Below are positions 31,465-42,595 of a stretch of 64,000 nucleotides of DNA, piece after piece. Within the stretch, counting starts at the first letter, position 1. Each line of letters begins with the position of its first letter. Made by a program: the position numbers and the translations under genes. The notes beneath the pieces are model-generated. The model saw only the letters and a program-made list of their open reading frames with translations, made no database searches and had not been told where the DNA came from. Source of the DNA: Syngnathus acus (Eukaryota; Chordata; Actinopteri; Syngnathiformes; Syngnathidae); contig NC_051102.1 of the NCBI RefSeq assembly GCF_901709675.1, positions 6,111,412 through 6,175,411 of the forward strand, written 5' to 3'.

Positions 31465-33813
31465 GTACTTTGTTTAAAACACTGGTTTTTACAACACTAG
31501 TTACACCCGCAATCTAATAAGAGAATCTAATAAAAGAACAAGAATAAGTTCAATCGAAATCTATCAGCGCAATCACTATGATATTTATTATTATGTATTC
31601 ATTAGGCGGAAAGAAAAGCAAAGTGGTGTGTTCAACAAGTAAAGACAAACTAATTGGTAAGAAATTTGGTGCAGAAATATTTAGGGACTTTTTTTCGAGT
31701 ACCAATGTAATTTCCCAGTCCCAAGAATCATAATGGAACCTCCAGTCTTCTTGATATCCTTCGAACCAGGAAGTTGGCTGAAGTTTTTTTTTTTTTTTTT
31801 TTAAACAGTAGTCAGGTGATGTGTCATGATGAGCATTTCAAATTGTCAAGAGATTATGTCACTCAGGTGATAATTAGAAAATACTAACGAAATGACGCCC
31901 ATATTTGGCATATTCAACTTGATGAAAGTTAAAACCACAATGACTCCAAAGAAAAAAACACAAGCACGTTTTTCCGTTTTCACTTGAACTCTAAAAGTGC
32001 TCGGAACCATTTTTGGTTTGACGGAACACAGTCACACATTCCACTTATCAACTGTTGGGCTGACAAAAATAAATAAAATGCTGTTATCTTTGCGCCAGTG
32101 ACAGGAAATGTTCAAGACAACGATCAGCACACAAATCTTGGCTATAGGGTGAAGTTCAAATGATTTGATGTATGAAAAATCTAACTGCCATGATTACTGA
32201 TAGAGTACAGTAAAATTCCACTTCAAAAAAAGAATTACGTTAGTTACGTTTGTGTCAACCACAAATTTAGTTTTAATTTAATTTCTTTTGTGTGAATCTT
32301 TTTTTTTTTTTGCTGATTATAAAATATCAGAAATCCACATTTAATTCCTTTTTTTGTACAATGCTTCCAAATTGTATTATTATAGTCCTGCTTGCAAACT
32401 TGCGTTGATAAAGATTTTTCCATAAACGTGTACCTCGGTCCAATGTTTGTAAAATTGCTATGATTTATTACTTACACGTTTAGGTAATGAGGTAATAGCT
32501 ACAGTAAGGTTATTTTTTGAACGAGCAAATGTGACATGGAGATATGAAATACCTGATGCTTATCAGTGCTGGCTAAGCTGGTTATCATCTCGTGACAACA
32601 ATGTGGTAACCATTAGCAACCGTTGCCTTGGTTAGGTTTCCATTTACACCAATTGGTTGGTTTCTGACATAGCCCAACTCTCGCTCACATCTGATTGGCT
32701 GATCCGTTTTGTTGTGGGCTGTTCACACCTTGTCTCAGAATCTCCTTTCTTGCCTCTCACTCACGAACAGGAATGAAGCCACGGACAAGTGCTCTGTACA
32801 CTTCTGATGATTTTTTTGCTCATTCGTGGATATATGTGAGAGCGCATTGGCGTGTCTTATGTTTCCATGATGAGTCTGAAGCACAGGAAGTTCTCACTGG
32901 ACAGCTCTATGCTGTAAGTATGTCGCACAAGGAAGTTAAACTCTGGTTTATCCTGTCAGCGCTATTACGCATTGATCAAAAATGAAAGCAGTACAGTTAA
33001 ATTGTATTTCACTTTTTAGTGTTATATATTTGCATTTGTATTTCATTTCAACTTTTATTTTATTAATCCAATCATTATGTCGTTATGTTTTTATTTATTT
33101 CCTATACTTAAGCACAGTATTATGTTCAAACCATTAGTAAAGTTAAACTGCTTTGCTCTCTAAGACTGAATCTTGAGCGAATTGTTTTTGGATAAACACA
33201 TGGGCCTACTATCCAATTGTAATGTTGGTCATAATGTTAATGGAATTTGAGGATGACTAGATCTGAACATGAGCTGTGCATTGTACTGTCTTGCTAAAAG
33301 TGAAAGTGTAAGACAGGGGTGTCAAACTCATTTTTTCGCGGGCCGCATTGTAGTCATAGCTTCTTTCCGAGGGCCATTATGACTGTCAACCCAAATAAAT
33401 GTATGAGCACCTCGTATTCTATACAGTAAAAACTACAAAACAAACTGACAAATAACTCGTTTTCAAATCAGACGAGTAAAAACTGGCCAAATATTTTTAA
33501 AAAAAAAGATATAATTAAAAGTGAAGATAATTTGCAATTCTAGTAATGACACACAAATGTGATGCACAATTTGTCGTATCTGGCCCCCGGGCCTTGAGTT
33601 TGACACGTGTTCTAGATCATGGATGGGCAACTAAAATGATGGAAGGAGGGTGGGGTCACAATTTCTCACCAGTACTATGGGGGAGAAATTGTGACCCCCC
33701 CCCCTATGTTGTACAAGGGGTTCATGGTGCAAAAAAATAAAATGTGATTTGGACATCGCTACCCGACACAGCTGCATCACAAAATCCCTTACCTCTATTT
33801 GCTCAGCTCCCAG
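31465..33813. other. Intergenic, no gene recognised apart from one MITE
   Basis: AT-rich sequence between the hAT-like element and the GRAMD2-like gene. It contains the MITE at 33314-33610 and a small perfect hairpin at 33654-33698. The promoter and first exon of the GRAMD2-like gene may lie here but could not be identified. Confidence 0.5.
33314..33610. mobile_element. hAT-type MITE, CAGGGGTGTCAAACTC family
   Basis: The left end CAGGGGTGTCAAACTCA and the inverted right end TTGAGTTTGACACGTG enclose CGCGGGCCGCATTG-type sequence near the left and TCTGGCCCCCGGGCC near the right. The right terminus is mutated and no clear target duplication remains. Confidence 0.7.
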
Positions 33814-36528
33814 GATGCAACAAGAGGCCACTGCCACCACAGAGGCTCCACCCATTTGTTCCTCAAGAAACACAGAAGAAGTCATGAAGATGTTGAACAG
33901 GATATCCAGGAACTAAATCAAAATTCCAACGGCATCGGGTAGACTTACGTTTATAAGTAGTATAGTAGGACATCACTCATGAATGTTCTCTACCAATCTG
34001 ATTCCTGACATAATTGTGTTCTCAGGGAGAAGACGGAGGAGGGCGTTGATCGGATTGATGGGCTCATCAGGCACCATGTACTTCCTGCTTCCTTCACTCG
34101 TATTTTGGCAGAACATTTTATTAATTGTCCTCATTACACACTCTTGGGACACTTTACTTGACACACCTACACAATGTCCTGTAATGCAGGGCCACAGTAG
34201 CTGTGCCAAATGTGGCCAATGAATGTAAATGTATATGTTTTGTTTTGTTTTTTTCATTTCAGAGTTTCTCGAAACACAATCGAAACTTCCACAAAGTCTT
34301 CCAGGAAATCCCAGAAGAAGAGAAGCTTACACATAGTGAGTTGATATTTTTGTGGACAGTAATTTCCCAAATTTTAACCTATACAATACAAACAAAATTA
34401 CTTTATATAGTTTCAAAGTAGGGTTTCATACTAGGGTTAGGGTTTCAAACTAAGGTTAATGTTTCAAACTATGGTTTCAAAATAGGGCTTAGGGTTTTGC
34501 ATCTAAAGGTTTAAGTGGCTCACAATCATTTTAATTCTATTCTTTTCCCCAGCTTTTGTTTGCTCTCTGCAAAAGGAAGTGCCTTACCATGGAAAACTTT
34601 TCATCTCGGAAAACCACGTGTGTTTCTTCTCATCCGTGCTACTCAAAGAGACCAAGGTAGGATGATGGAAAACTGTGTACCCGATCATACTGTGCTGCGC
34701 CTGAGCAGGGCTGTGCATGTTGCAGGTGGTCATGCCCACATCCATCGTCACTGTGGTGAAGAAACTAAACTCAGCTTTGTCCATGCTGTCCATACAAACT
34801 GCTGATGGCAACAAGGTCAGATAATGATTTTGCATTGTATTTTAGGAGTTTCAAATTATTATAAATTAAAAATCATTGCAAGAAGTTGATCAAAAACATA
34901 CAGTAATGTGAGGATTGTTATCTGTCGACATGTGTTGCTGCACCATTTGAATTCACCTATCGATTACTGAAAGTGAACCTGTTGTATGCTAACAATGTGC
35001 TAGCGAAGGCTATGTAGGTTTTTAAAATACAAAACATGTGTGGCAATAAACAGGAGCACATATTTTGTTCACTTCCCTGTAAATTTGAAGTGTAAGATTC
35101 GACACGCTAAAGCTCTCAATTCATTAAAGCAGCATAGACCCAATCGTATCTTGAAGGAAGTCACTTACTCGAAAATAAATGGGCGTTAATTTGTTGCAGT
35201 GATGCAAATTTAAAAAAAATCCAATTCATTTCCTCATTGCTGATCACTAATTTCTTTCCCCCTCAGTACTTTTTCATGTCTTTGAGGAACCGAGAGATGT
35301 GCTATAATCTCCTCCAGAGTGTCTGCTCACATGCTCAGGTGAGTGTGCCAAATACTGAGCGTGCATAGCGTCATAGCAAGCCATTATCAGATTTTTTTTT
35401 TCTTTGAATTCTATTTGGGTTACAACACAGGGAGACAGCGCCAAAAGTAGCCCTCTTGGCTCCTCTGCTGAGAATGAAGCTGAGTTCAATAAGGTGAGTT
35501 TCATGTTGCTGTAGACACCTGAATGTAATGAGTTTCGGCAAGAGGAGAGTCACCATAACTCAAACATTAACATCAGACTAGAAAATTATTAAACTAGTCA
35601 TAATATGTATGATTTACATGTCCAAACAGCAGGTCTCCAGTCATTCCAGCATTGACGACACTGTGGATCAGGGACAATATGGCAGAAGTCTTGATGACAA
35701 CATCCTTCAATCGGCCAGTAAACCTAAGACAGGTAACGTTCATTACCTTCTTGACGATGGTCTGGATGTATCAAGTCGAGACAGTCTTGGGATGATCCTC
35801 TCCGATTTTGTTGACAAGCCGTGTATTGATGATGTCATTCAAAAACAACAGTAACAAAAAAAGTCACATGAAGTGTGTATTGCTAAATGAAATGTTCAAA
35901 CTGATTATATTGTTACCATTACATTTATATTTTTTTTAAACCAGTACATTTTTGAAGTAAGAACTCATCTGATGAGACATGTTGGTGACAAATCATATTA
36001 AATCCTATTTTCTAAAAATAACTTTGCTCCCCTTAATTCCCTGAACATTCTATCTTAGCAAGTTCCACACGAAGCATGTCTACAACAGAAGAGGCGGACA
36101 ATGGTGTGTGTGTTAGCTTTTAAAAAAAATTTCACTCACTCATCAGGAAAAGAGGAAACGTTCATGCAAATTCATTTGTCTCATCAGCGTCAACAAGGTT
36201 GTGGAAGATGATGGAGGATGCCATTATGTTCTTCTTCTCCCGACGACAAAGAGGGAACTTCAGGATGGTCTTCTTCATCTACTTGATACTGTAAGTGGTA
36301 CAATTATTGACAAGTGCTTCTTTGTCTTTAAAGAGCAGTTAAACTTGAAAAGATAATGTTTTGTTGTAACTATTTCCTTGCATTGTGTGTGTATGCGTGC
36401 GTGTGTGTGTGCGTGTGTGTAGGTTGGTCCTGCTGCTGTTGGTGTCTGGCTATATCGGGCTCAGGATGTTAGCTTTGGAGAAGCAGCTAACCTCTTTGCA
36501 TGAGCTGTCCTTTCTCTACAAAGAGTAG
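33814..36528 (+). CDS. GRAM-domain membrane protein, GRAMD2-like
   Basis: GRAMD2-type proteins sit in the endoplasmic reticulum membrane by a C-terminal helix and use the GRAM domain to bind plasma-membrane phosphoinositides at contact sites. Exons in phase: 33814-33938 and 34026-34077 (both tentative), then 34263-34335, 34553-34656, 34726-34815, 35267-35338, 35431-35493, 35630-35732, 36059-36103, 36188-36290, 36423-36528. These total about 311 residues. The GRAM core reads FHKVFQEIPEEEKLTH, FVCSLQKEVPYHGKLFISEN, CFFSSVLLKETKVVMP, and KYFFMSLRNREMCYNLLQSV. The helix is near the end (MVFFIYLILLVLLLLLVSG) and is followed by LRMLALEKQLTSL, like the end of GRAMD2A. The true start is unresolved: ATG 33815 is in another frame from the downstream exons. 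Orthology within GRAMD2A/2B is not settled. Confidence 0.82.
34263..35338 (+). CDS. GRAMD2-like: GRAM domain exons
   Basis: The exons 34263-34335, 34553-34656, 34726-34815 and 35267-35338 keep continuous phase (0-1, 1-0, 0-0, 0-0). They spell a full GRAM domain from NFHKVFQEIPEEE to SVCSHAQ. The central strand VVMPTSIVTVVKKLNSAL carries the basic pair KK. Confidence 0.9.
35630..35854 (+). CDS. GRAMD2-like: linker exon with a possible alternative C-terminus
   Basis: The GTAACG donor at 35733 gives phase 1 and joins the exon at 36059 in frame. If it is not used, the frame stays open for another 40 codons (HYLLDDGLDVSSRDSLGMIL, SDFVDKPCIDDVIQKQQ) to TAA 35852-35854. The extension has coding-like composition and would give a soluble GRAM protein without the membrane helix. 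Which form is real cannot be told here. Confidence 0.55.
   Translation, partial: QVSSHSSIDDTVDQGQYGRSLDDNILQSASKPKTGNVHYLLDDGLDVSSRDSLGMILSDFVDKPCIDDVIQKQQ
36188..36528 (+). CDS. GRAMD2-like: C-terminal membrane anchor exons
   Basis: The exons 36188-36290 and 36423-36528 encode MEDAIMFFFSRRQRGNFR, a hydrophobic helix of about 20 residues, and ALEKQLTSLHELSFLYKE before TAG 36526-36528. A perfect donor GTAAGT overlaps the stop (36528-36533), and an acceptor at 36871-36872 would recreate a stop (TA|A). The 3' UTR may therefore be spliced without altering the protein. Confidence 0.86.
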
Positions 36529-36533
36529 TAAGT

Positions 36534-36534
<1 letters not shown>

Positions 36535-36602
<68 letters not shown>
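36535..36602. repeat. (AC)n microsatellite in GRAMD2-like 3' UTR
   Basis: A nearly pure CA repeat of about 34 units begins seven bases after the stop codon. Confidence 0.95.
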
Positions 36603-36605
<3 letters not shown>

Positions 36606-37233
36606 TTTTGATATTGGCTCAAACCGGTTTAAAACCATTACTGGCAAGATCAGATTAAACTGGAAGGGCATAGCTGTCTGTCTACCTGTTTGCCACTGAA
36701 GCTGAAAAAAGGCTAGTGATTACATTCCAGCAGTCACACCCAGGGGTGTTTGCAAAGTCAAAATGGCTACTGCTTGGATATGTTTTCTGCAAAGTCATCA
36801 CAATGATTAGGTTGTTGAACTTGTTATCCTATGCCTGCATCACTAACTCACCTCTTTGTTTTGATATTTTAGACATCAAGAAACATAACCAGGATCAACA
36901 ACCACCAGCAGTTTACCCATGAGTCACTGTGTAATTAAGTGTTTTGCCCTTTATGACTACTGTGCCTGTGGCAGATCACAAAAGCTCAGTTTGAGAAACA
37001 TAGAGGGTAGGTTTTCTTCACCCAAAGTAAGCAGTTGGTTAAAGTTTTTTTTTTATGTTCAGAAAGAAATGTTTGCGTCCGGGGAGAAATGAGCGCTTTT
37101 TGACTTGTAGGAGGTAAAACCTAGCCAGTAGAGGGCAGTGTTTCCGTCCTAACAATAGCATCAGCATAACGCTCGCCCTCCAGTTTATTAATTTCAATTC
37201 ATTTTGTCATTGTATTTGTTGCCAAAATTTGTA

Positions 37234-37239
37234 AATAAA
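37234..37239 (+). terminator. Probable poly(A) signal of the GRAMD2-like gene
   Basis: AATAAA lies about 700 bases after the stop codon, in GTAAATAAATAAC. It is the first canonical hexamer downstream on this strand that fits a normal 3' UTR length. The convergent abhd17a transcript ends close by. Confidence 0.5.
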
Positions 37240-37344
37240 TAACTTTGTTACACCCTGGCTAACTTTGAAGTGTCTTATTTCCAAAACAGGAACAAACCTT
37301 TACAATGCTTGTAAAGTTTTTCTTTCTTTGTACATAAGTGATCT

Positions 37345-39748
37345 TTTATTTTGTTATCCATAAAAAGGTCAAGATTCAGTCCCATGTATTGATTCCATTA
37401 CATCATAGTCTCAGTTCAAAAAGCAACATAAAATTACAAATCATAATACAAAGAATAGAATAGGTAAGTACAGTAACCTTACAGTATAAACAGTCCACTA
37501 GTATTGTTCAAGTAGCCCCCACCCACCCACCTACTGCTTAACCCCAGGACAAAACTTAGAATTCATTAGTTGGAATCAGCAATAAAAAATTCAAATACAT
37601 GTCCTTTTTTTTTTCTTTTAAAGCGCTTCAAAGACCCAATGCCATTGGTTTAGTTTTGCCCTCATATACTGTAGAATACATAGTAGATAGAACAGGGGTG
37701 TGGACCTCCAGTCCTCGGGGGCCGCGTTCCAATATGTTTACCCTCGTTAAACACACCTGCGTGAAAAGGTCAGTTCATTTTCACGTTCTGCAGGAGCCTA
37801 ACTTTTCACACAGGTGCACTTAACGAGGGAATCTTGGGAAAATATGTTGGAATGCGGCCCCCGCCCGAGGACTGGAGTTTGACACCCCTGAGATAGAACA
37901 TCCCACCCCATCATCACTTGCTCTGCAAAACACAATAGACATGCATACAGTTTGCACTGTTCAATTCCTCCACCCTCCAATAAATGTTCAGGGCGCGGGA
38001 AACAATAAACATCAACCCTAGTGGCGCATCAAAAAAACAGTTACATTTACACCCCATAACCCATGCGAGATGGATCCCTGAAAACACGACTCTTATCTTC
38101 TAATGCTGAGGAAAAAAATGTCTTTGAACACATGTGGCGGATCCCTGGTTTAAGGTGGTAACAGATCTCCGTGATTTCAACAACACGCACGCAATGCAAA
38201 AGGAGACGACAACCGATGAGATTCCCTGTTTGAAAGGATGAGCGATCCGAGCAGCGGCGTCACAAGTCCGAAAGAAGAAGAAAAACCAAAATGAAACACT
38301 CTTGTCTCACGTGAACTCATTCGGGTGTACTAACTGGTCCTACAGGTTCTGCTAAAGGAAGCCTGGCCAAGTGAAGACAAGATCACACAAACTTTACATC
38401 ATTATACCCTTGTTACAATAGTGCTGAACTTAAGACCTGCTTTTTTCATGCTTAATCTGACACATATATCACAGATGTGTACATATACTGTCGTACAGTA
38501 CATGAGTGTTGGATGTGCAGAGGTGTGCGTGCGTGTGTGTGTGTGTGTGTGGTGGAACCTGCACCACACAAAGTAAGAAGGTAATGCATGGCTTGGGTCA
38601 GACAGGAAGTAGTGGGCCCCATGAGTCGACGGGCTCAAGGGCATTTGAAAATCACATGGGTAGACCCAGACACCAACACAGTGGAACCTCCAAAGTCCTG
38701 TGAAAATTGAAGTTGTGATCAAATGTGAAATGACGATTCTGTTCAACTTTGGAGGTTCCGCTGTCGTCCTGAGTTTGAACATGTCATGAAGGGCATGATG
38801 AGCTCTTGAGTTTAACGCTCGATGACACACCTTTAGTGGCTCCCGTCCACAATCCATGTTAACTTGTCTCCCCTTTGACTGTTTGCAAACGAACATGAAG
38901 GGTTGCGAAAACATCCACGCGCGCAGCTTCACAAACACTCCAGCCAACTCGTTTGCTTGTGGGAGAAAAGCAACACAGGGACAAATTACAAATCCCTGTC
39001 AGGAGGAGCAGCGAGGAGTAAAAAGGCAAAAGCTACGGTACTGCCAGGAAACATGGCCAGTTTTTGTTTTTGTACAGTGGAGTTCGTAGTGGTGGTGGGA
39101 GGACAAAATGAAATCTCAAAGGAGTTATTAGCTGGCAGTCCGTTGGATGTCCACTGACAGATGAGTTGAGGTCTGACCAGTGTTGTAGTCCACTAAAAAG
39201 CTGGTCAAACTGTGGAGGTATTCTTCATACATATACACACACACACACCCAAAAAAAACACACATTGATAAGTCACTAAAAATTTCCCTCACTCGCTACT
39301 AGCCAAGTCACAAGGGTGTCCTTCATTTTTTTTGCCTCTCACACATTCGTGATATGAATATTAAGCCAAGATTTTACATCCTGGAGCACAATCATTCATT
39401 CACTTTTCAATGACATCTGTGTGCCTTTTGGAACAAAACACATAGTTGTTACTTTTTTTTTGTTAGAAGAAAGCTTTCAATTGTTTTTACTTGAAATGTG
39501 AAGCTCAGTAGAACTCCCCCCACATTACCAAAACACTACACAACAGATAAATACACAATGACATTTTTTTTTTTTTTTTTTTTTTAAATGCTCAAATCTT
39601 GCACAGACTGTTATTTGAATGCAATCGTTTTAAAAAGTAACAAGTTGTTTAAAAGACACACAGATGGTGTATGTCTGAGTCACACTTTTCTCAAACATTC
39701 ACACACACACACCCCCTGGCAGCTGCAAGAGAGACTGTTGTTCCATTC
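37345..39748 (-). other. Probable abhd17a 3' untranslated region
   Basis: There is no coding exon between the abhd17a stop and the end of the GRAMD2-like gene. A minus-strand AATAAA (TTTATT at 37345-37350) could end a 3' UTR of about 2.4 kb. Within it are the MITE at 37693-37890, a CA/TG repeat near 38528-38552 and poly-T at 39566-39586. The exact end is inferred. Confidence 0.45.
37693..37890. mobile_element. Foldback hAT MITE with perfect 8-bp target duplication
   Basis: The 198-bp element runs from CAGGGGTGTGGACCTCCAGT to ACTGGAGTTTGACACCCCTG. Target duplications AGATAGAA lie on both sides (37685-37692, 37891-37898). It is almost entirely palindromic (AGTCCTCGGGGGCCGCGTTC against its complement). 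It is the same family as the MITE amplified at 28488-29585. Confidence 0.9.
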
Positions 39749-41100
39749 TTAGGCGTGCTGTGCAGCCAGGTCCTGGTTGATGAAGCGCCGTAGCCTCTCG
39801 AGGTACTGACTGTAAAGCTCAATGTCGTTGTGACCGGCGCCCTCCACCCAGAGGGGCTCCACGGCCTTTGGGCAGCGCTCAAACAGGGCCAGGCCGTGGG
39901 AGAAGTCGATCACCTCGTCCTCGGTACCGTGGATGATGAGCACTGGAGACGGGATCTTTGACACCTTCTCGATGCTGGGTGGATTGGAGAAAAGAAACTT
40001 CAAGAAATTAAGAAACATATGCTGCTGCTGGCAAGTCAGAAATGTCCTACTAATCAATCAGACCGGTGGCATGATAAAAGTGTGAAGGCTCACTTGGGGA
40101 AGGCGTCGAAGCAGTACGTCTTCTTAGTGTCGGGGAAGGCCACCCTCATGCCGGAGGTGAGAGGAGAATGAAGCACGACGGCAGCACACTCGAAGCGTGA
40201 CGCCAGGTCCACTGTGGGCACTGTGCCGATGCTTTGCCCGTATAAGATGATGTTCTCAGGGCTGATGCCGTACCTAAAACAGATGGCGGCATTTCATGAA
40301 GGCTTCTGATGATTGCGGTGTGAAATGTGCGTCGCCGCTCTTCGTGTCCATCGAATGGGGAGTGGAAAAACCTACCGAGAGCGCAAGGCATGCCAGGCGG
40401 CATCTATGTCAGCGTAAAGGTTCTTCTCTGAAGGCTTGCCAGTACTGACCCCGTAGCCTGAGTAATCGTAAGAGAATATATTGCAGTTGATGCGCGTGCC
40501 CAAGCCGATGTAGAAGCTGCTCATCTGACCCAGGTCGACTGCGTTGCCATGTGAAAACAACACGGTGAACCTGAGGGGGTAAAATGAGAGAAATTAGGGA
40601 AGGACAACCACCGGCTTAAAATATGAGGTCATAATAAAAAAGAAAATGACTACTCACCTAGCATTAGGGGCACAGCGTATGTACATGCACCCAACCTTGT
40701 TCCCTCGGGTAGACCTGGTCAGGAACACGTCGGTCACATCCAGCTCTCTCTGGGAATACTGAAATTCTGCTCTCTCCGTGAGATGCAGCTTCCACCTGCT
40801 CTCACATCCACTCCCGACCCCAGAACTACCGCCTCCTCCAGCGCTGGTGCCTCCACCACCTCCTCTGTCCCCACCGCTACCGGCACCCAACCGCGACCGT
40901 AGTCCGGGAGCTCCCAAAGAAGGGAGGGTGCTTCCGGGAGTGGAACCCGATGCAGTTCCAGCTCCAGACGCGGGATCTGGGTCAGGGAGGAGGGCGTATG
41001 TGGGCTCTGGGGGGAGGAAAGCTAATTTGGCTGCTATGCGACTGGGGCAAGGAGGGCAGCAGAACAGGCAGCATAGCTCTCGTATGGACAGACCATTCAT
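39749..41100 (-). CDS. abhd17a: Alpha/beta hydrolase domain-containing protein 17A, protein depalmitoylase
   Basis: A membrane-attached serine hydrolase that removes palmitate from proteins such as N-Ras and PSD-95. Coding exons on the minus strand: 41100-40658, 40570-40376, 40273-40094, 39974-39749, all in frame, 347 codons (human has 310). The start is the ATG that begins MNGLSIREL, three bases after a clean splice acceptor. The N-terminal cysteine cluster at residues 10-18 (CCLFCCPPC) is the palmitoylated anchor. The catalytic triad is visible as Ser227 in YGQSIGT, Asp292 in [10 protein letters not shown] and His321 in GAGHND. The length excess sits in a Gly/Ser/Pro-rich linker at about residues 40-110. 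The gene faces the GRAMD2-like gene tail to tail and has no frame breaks. Confidence 0.96.
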
Positions 41101-41218
41101 CTTCTGCAAGACCAAATGAAAAAAGTAGAAACGCATTACATTTAAATCTTTCCTTATCTAACCTTATCTCGTGTCAATAGCAAAGGGATTACTGCATATA
41201 ATTCCTCCACGACTTTAC

Positions 41219-41289
41219 CTGTACTCTAAAGTCCCCGGGTCTTGGATCAGACTGGCACACAGTGGTGCCAAGGTCTTACAGTACAGTCA
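41219..41289 (-). other. abhd17a: Probable noncoding exon 2 of abhd17a
   Basis: On the minus strand an acceptor ending GGGCTCAG (at 41290-41291) and a donor CAG|GTAAAG (at 41218) enclose 71 bases. There is no ATG-led frame into the coding exon. This call rests on splice consensus only. Confidence 0.5.
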
Positions 41290-41681
41290 CTGAGCCCGAT
41301 GGATCTTTCAAAAAACAAACAGAGGAAAGAACATTTCGACATCAAATGTTTCAGCCACGATCAGAGGGCTGTGTTTATGACTGCTAATTTCTGTGACTAA
41401 CAATGGAACATGAGCTCTAGGAGCGACAGCCGAGACAGATATGCTAATTAATCATATGCGATCACCTCTAACGTTAGCGCCTTCTGGCATAAAGCTTGCT
41501 TTTCACAGCTAAATGTGAGTGAGCGCATGACGTTTGGACGTGAACAACAATTTGCGAGTTGATGCCGAGGTACTGTCTAGATTCATAAGTAAATAAAACA
41601 GCTAGCGTTAGCAAGGCAACTAGCCAGACAGACAGCTAGCGTTAGAGGATTAGCCTGTTAGCATCGGAGCTAGCTACTTAC

Positions 41682-41880
41682 CAATTCACGGTACGTTGTC
41701 AGAAAGGCTGCTGTGGTCCGATTTGTACGCACAAGCAGCACAACACTTCGACAGTCCTCTTTGTGTCTTGACATGGATGGTTTTACTCAAATATACTGAC
41801 GTCTTTTTGAGAGATGATGCTATCAGGATTAAATAAATACACAGCTACGAGATTTTTTTTTTTCTCTTGCACTGTACAAT
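41682..41880 (-). other. abhd17a: Probable noncoding exon 1 of abhd17a
   Basis: A perfect minus-strand donor (GAATTG|GTAAGT at 41681) ends an exon that should begin close to the ETS/CRE motif at 41886. The outer limit is approximate. Confidence 0.55.
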
Positions 41881-41885
41881 TACAT

Positions 41886-41900
41886 CCGGAAGTGACGTAA
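41886..41900. promoter_or_regulatory. ETS/CRE composite promoter motif
   Basis: CCGGAAGTGACGTAA combines an ETS core (CCGGAAGT) with a CRE half (TGACGTAA). This pairing is typical of TATA-less housekeeping promoters near the start site. It lies just upstream of the inferred abhd17a first exon and about 0.7 kb before the possible sema6b first exon. Confidence 0.7.
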
Positions 41901-42147
41901 GGAGTGGAGCCCATCTGGAAAAATAACTTTATTGCAATGCTGCTGTGAACAATGGACACAAACGCGTTATCATATTATACTATATTTTATTATTAATTAT
42001 AGTTATTATATCTAAAACATTTATTAAATTATATTTAAACATGTAAACTGTATAACATTAGCTGTACAACGAAAGACCAGATGTATTTTCTTTTTAAGGA
42101 AATTGTTCAAATTGGTCATTAATCGCACGTACAAACTCTAAATCACC

Positions 42148-42151
<4 letters not shown>

Positions 42152-42231
<80 letters not shown>

Positions 42232-42242
42232 GGGGGGGGGGG
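42152..42242. repeat. (GA)n microsatellite followed by a G run
   Basis: About 38 GA units followed by TGGGGGGGGGGGGG. It lies between the abhd17a promoter and the possible sema6b first exon. A purine tract of this length can form triplex or H-DNA and is also a common assembly gap. Confidence 0.95.
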
Positions 42243-42595
42243 GTCTCTTTCATTGATCATTGATCCACTGCAGGACCGCGTGTATGTGTTCGTCTTGGTC
42301 TGTAAATTATGGGCTCGTGTCACTGTGCCTGCTCTGCATTGGACATTTCACCGCGCCACTGTAAATTAAAAAAGGAATAATAGAATATATAATTCATATA
42401 ATATACATCTGCACGACCAAGCAAGTGTCTGTGGCAGCTCTGTCCCTTTGCAGATAATTCGGCACAGGCTGCGAGAGAAATAAAACGGACTACAGAGAGG
42501 TGATCATCGTAATTTGATTGCAAAGACTTTCTGCAGTGGGAGGATTTAAAAAAAAAAAAAAAACTTAAACTGGGCGTTTTGGAGTCGCTAATTTG

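Noticed and set aside
32695-32985. 96-residue plus-strand ORF
   Set aside because: No recognisable family, no neighbouring exons, and within range of chance ORFs in AT-rich DNA.
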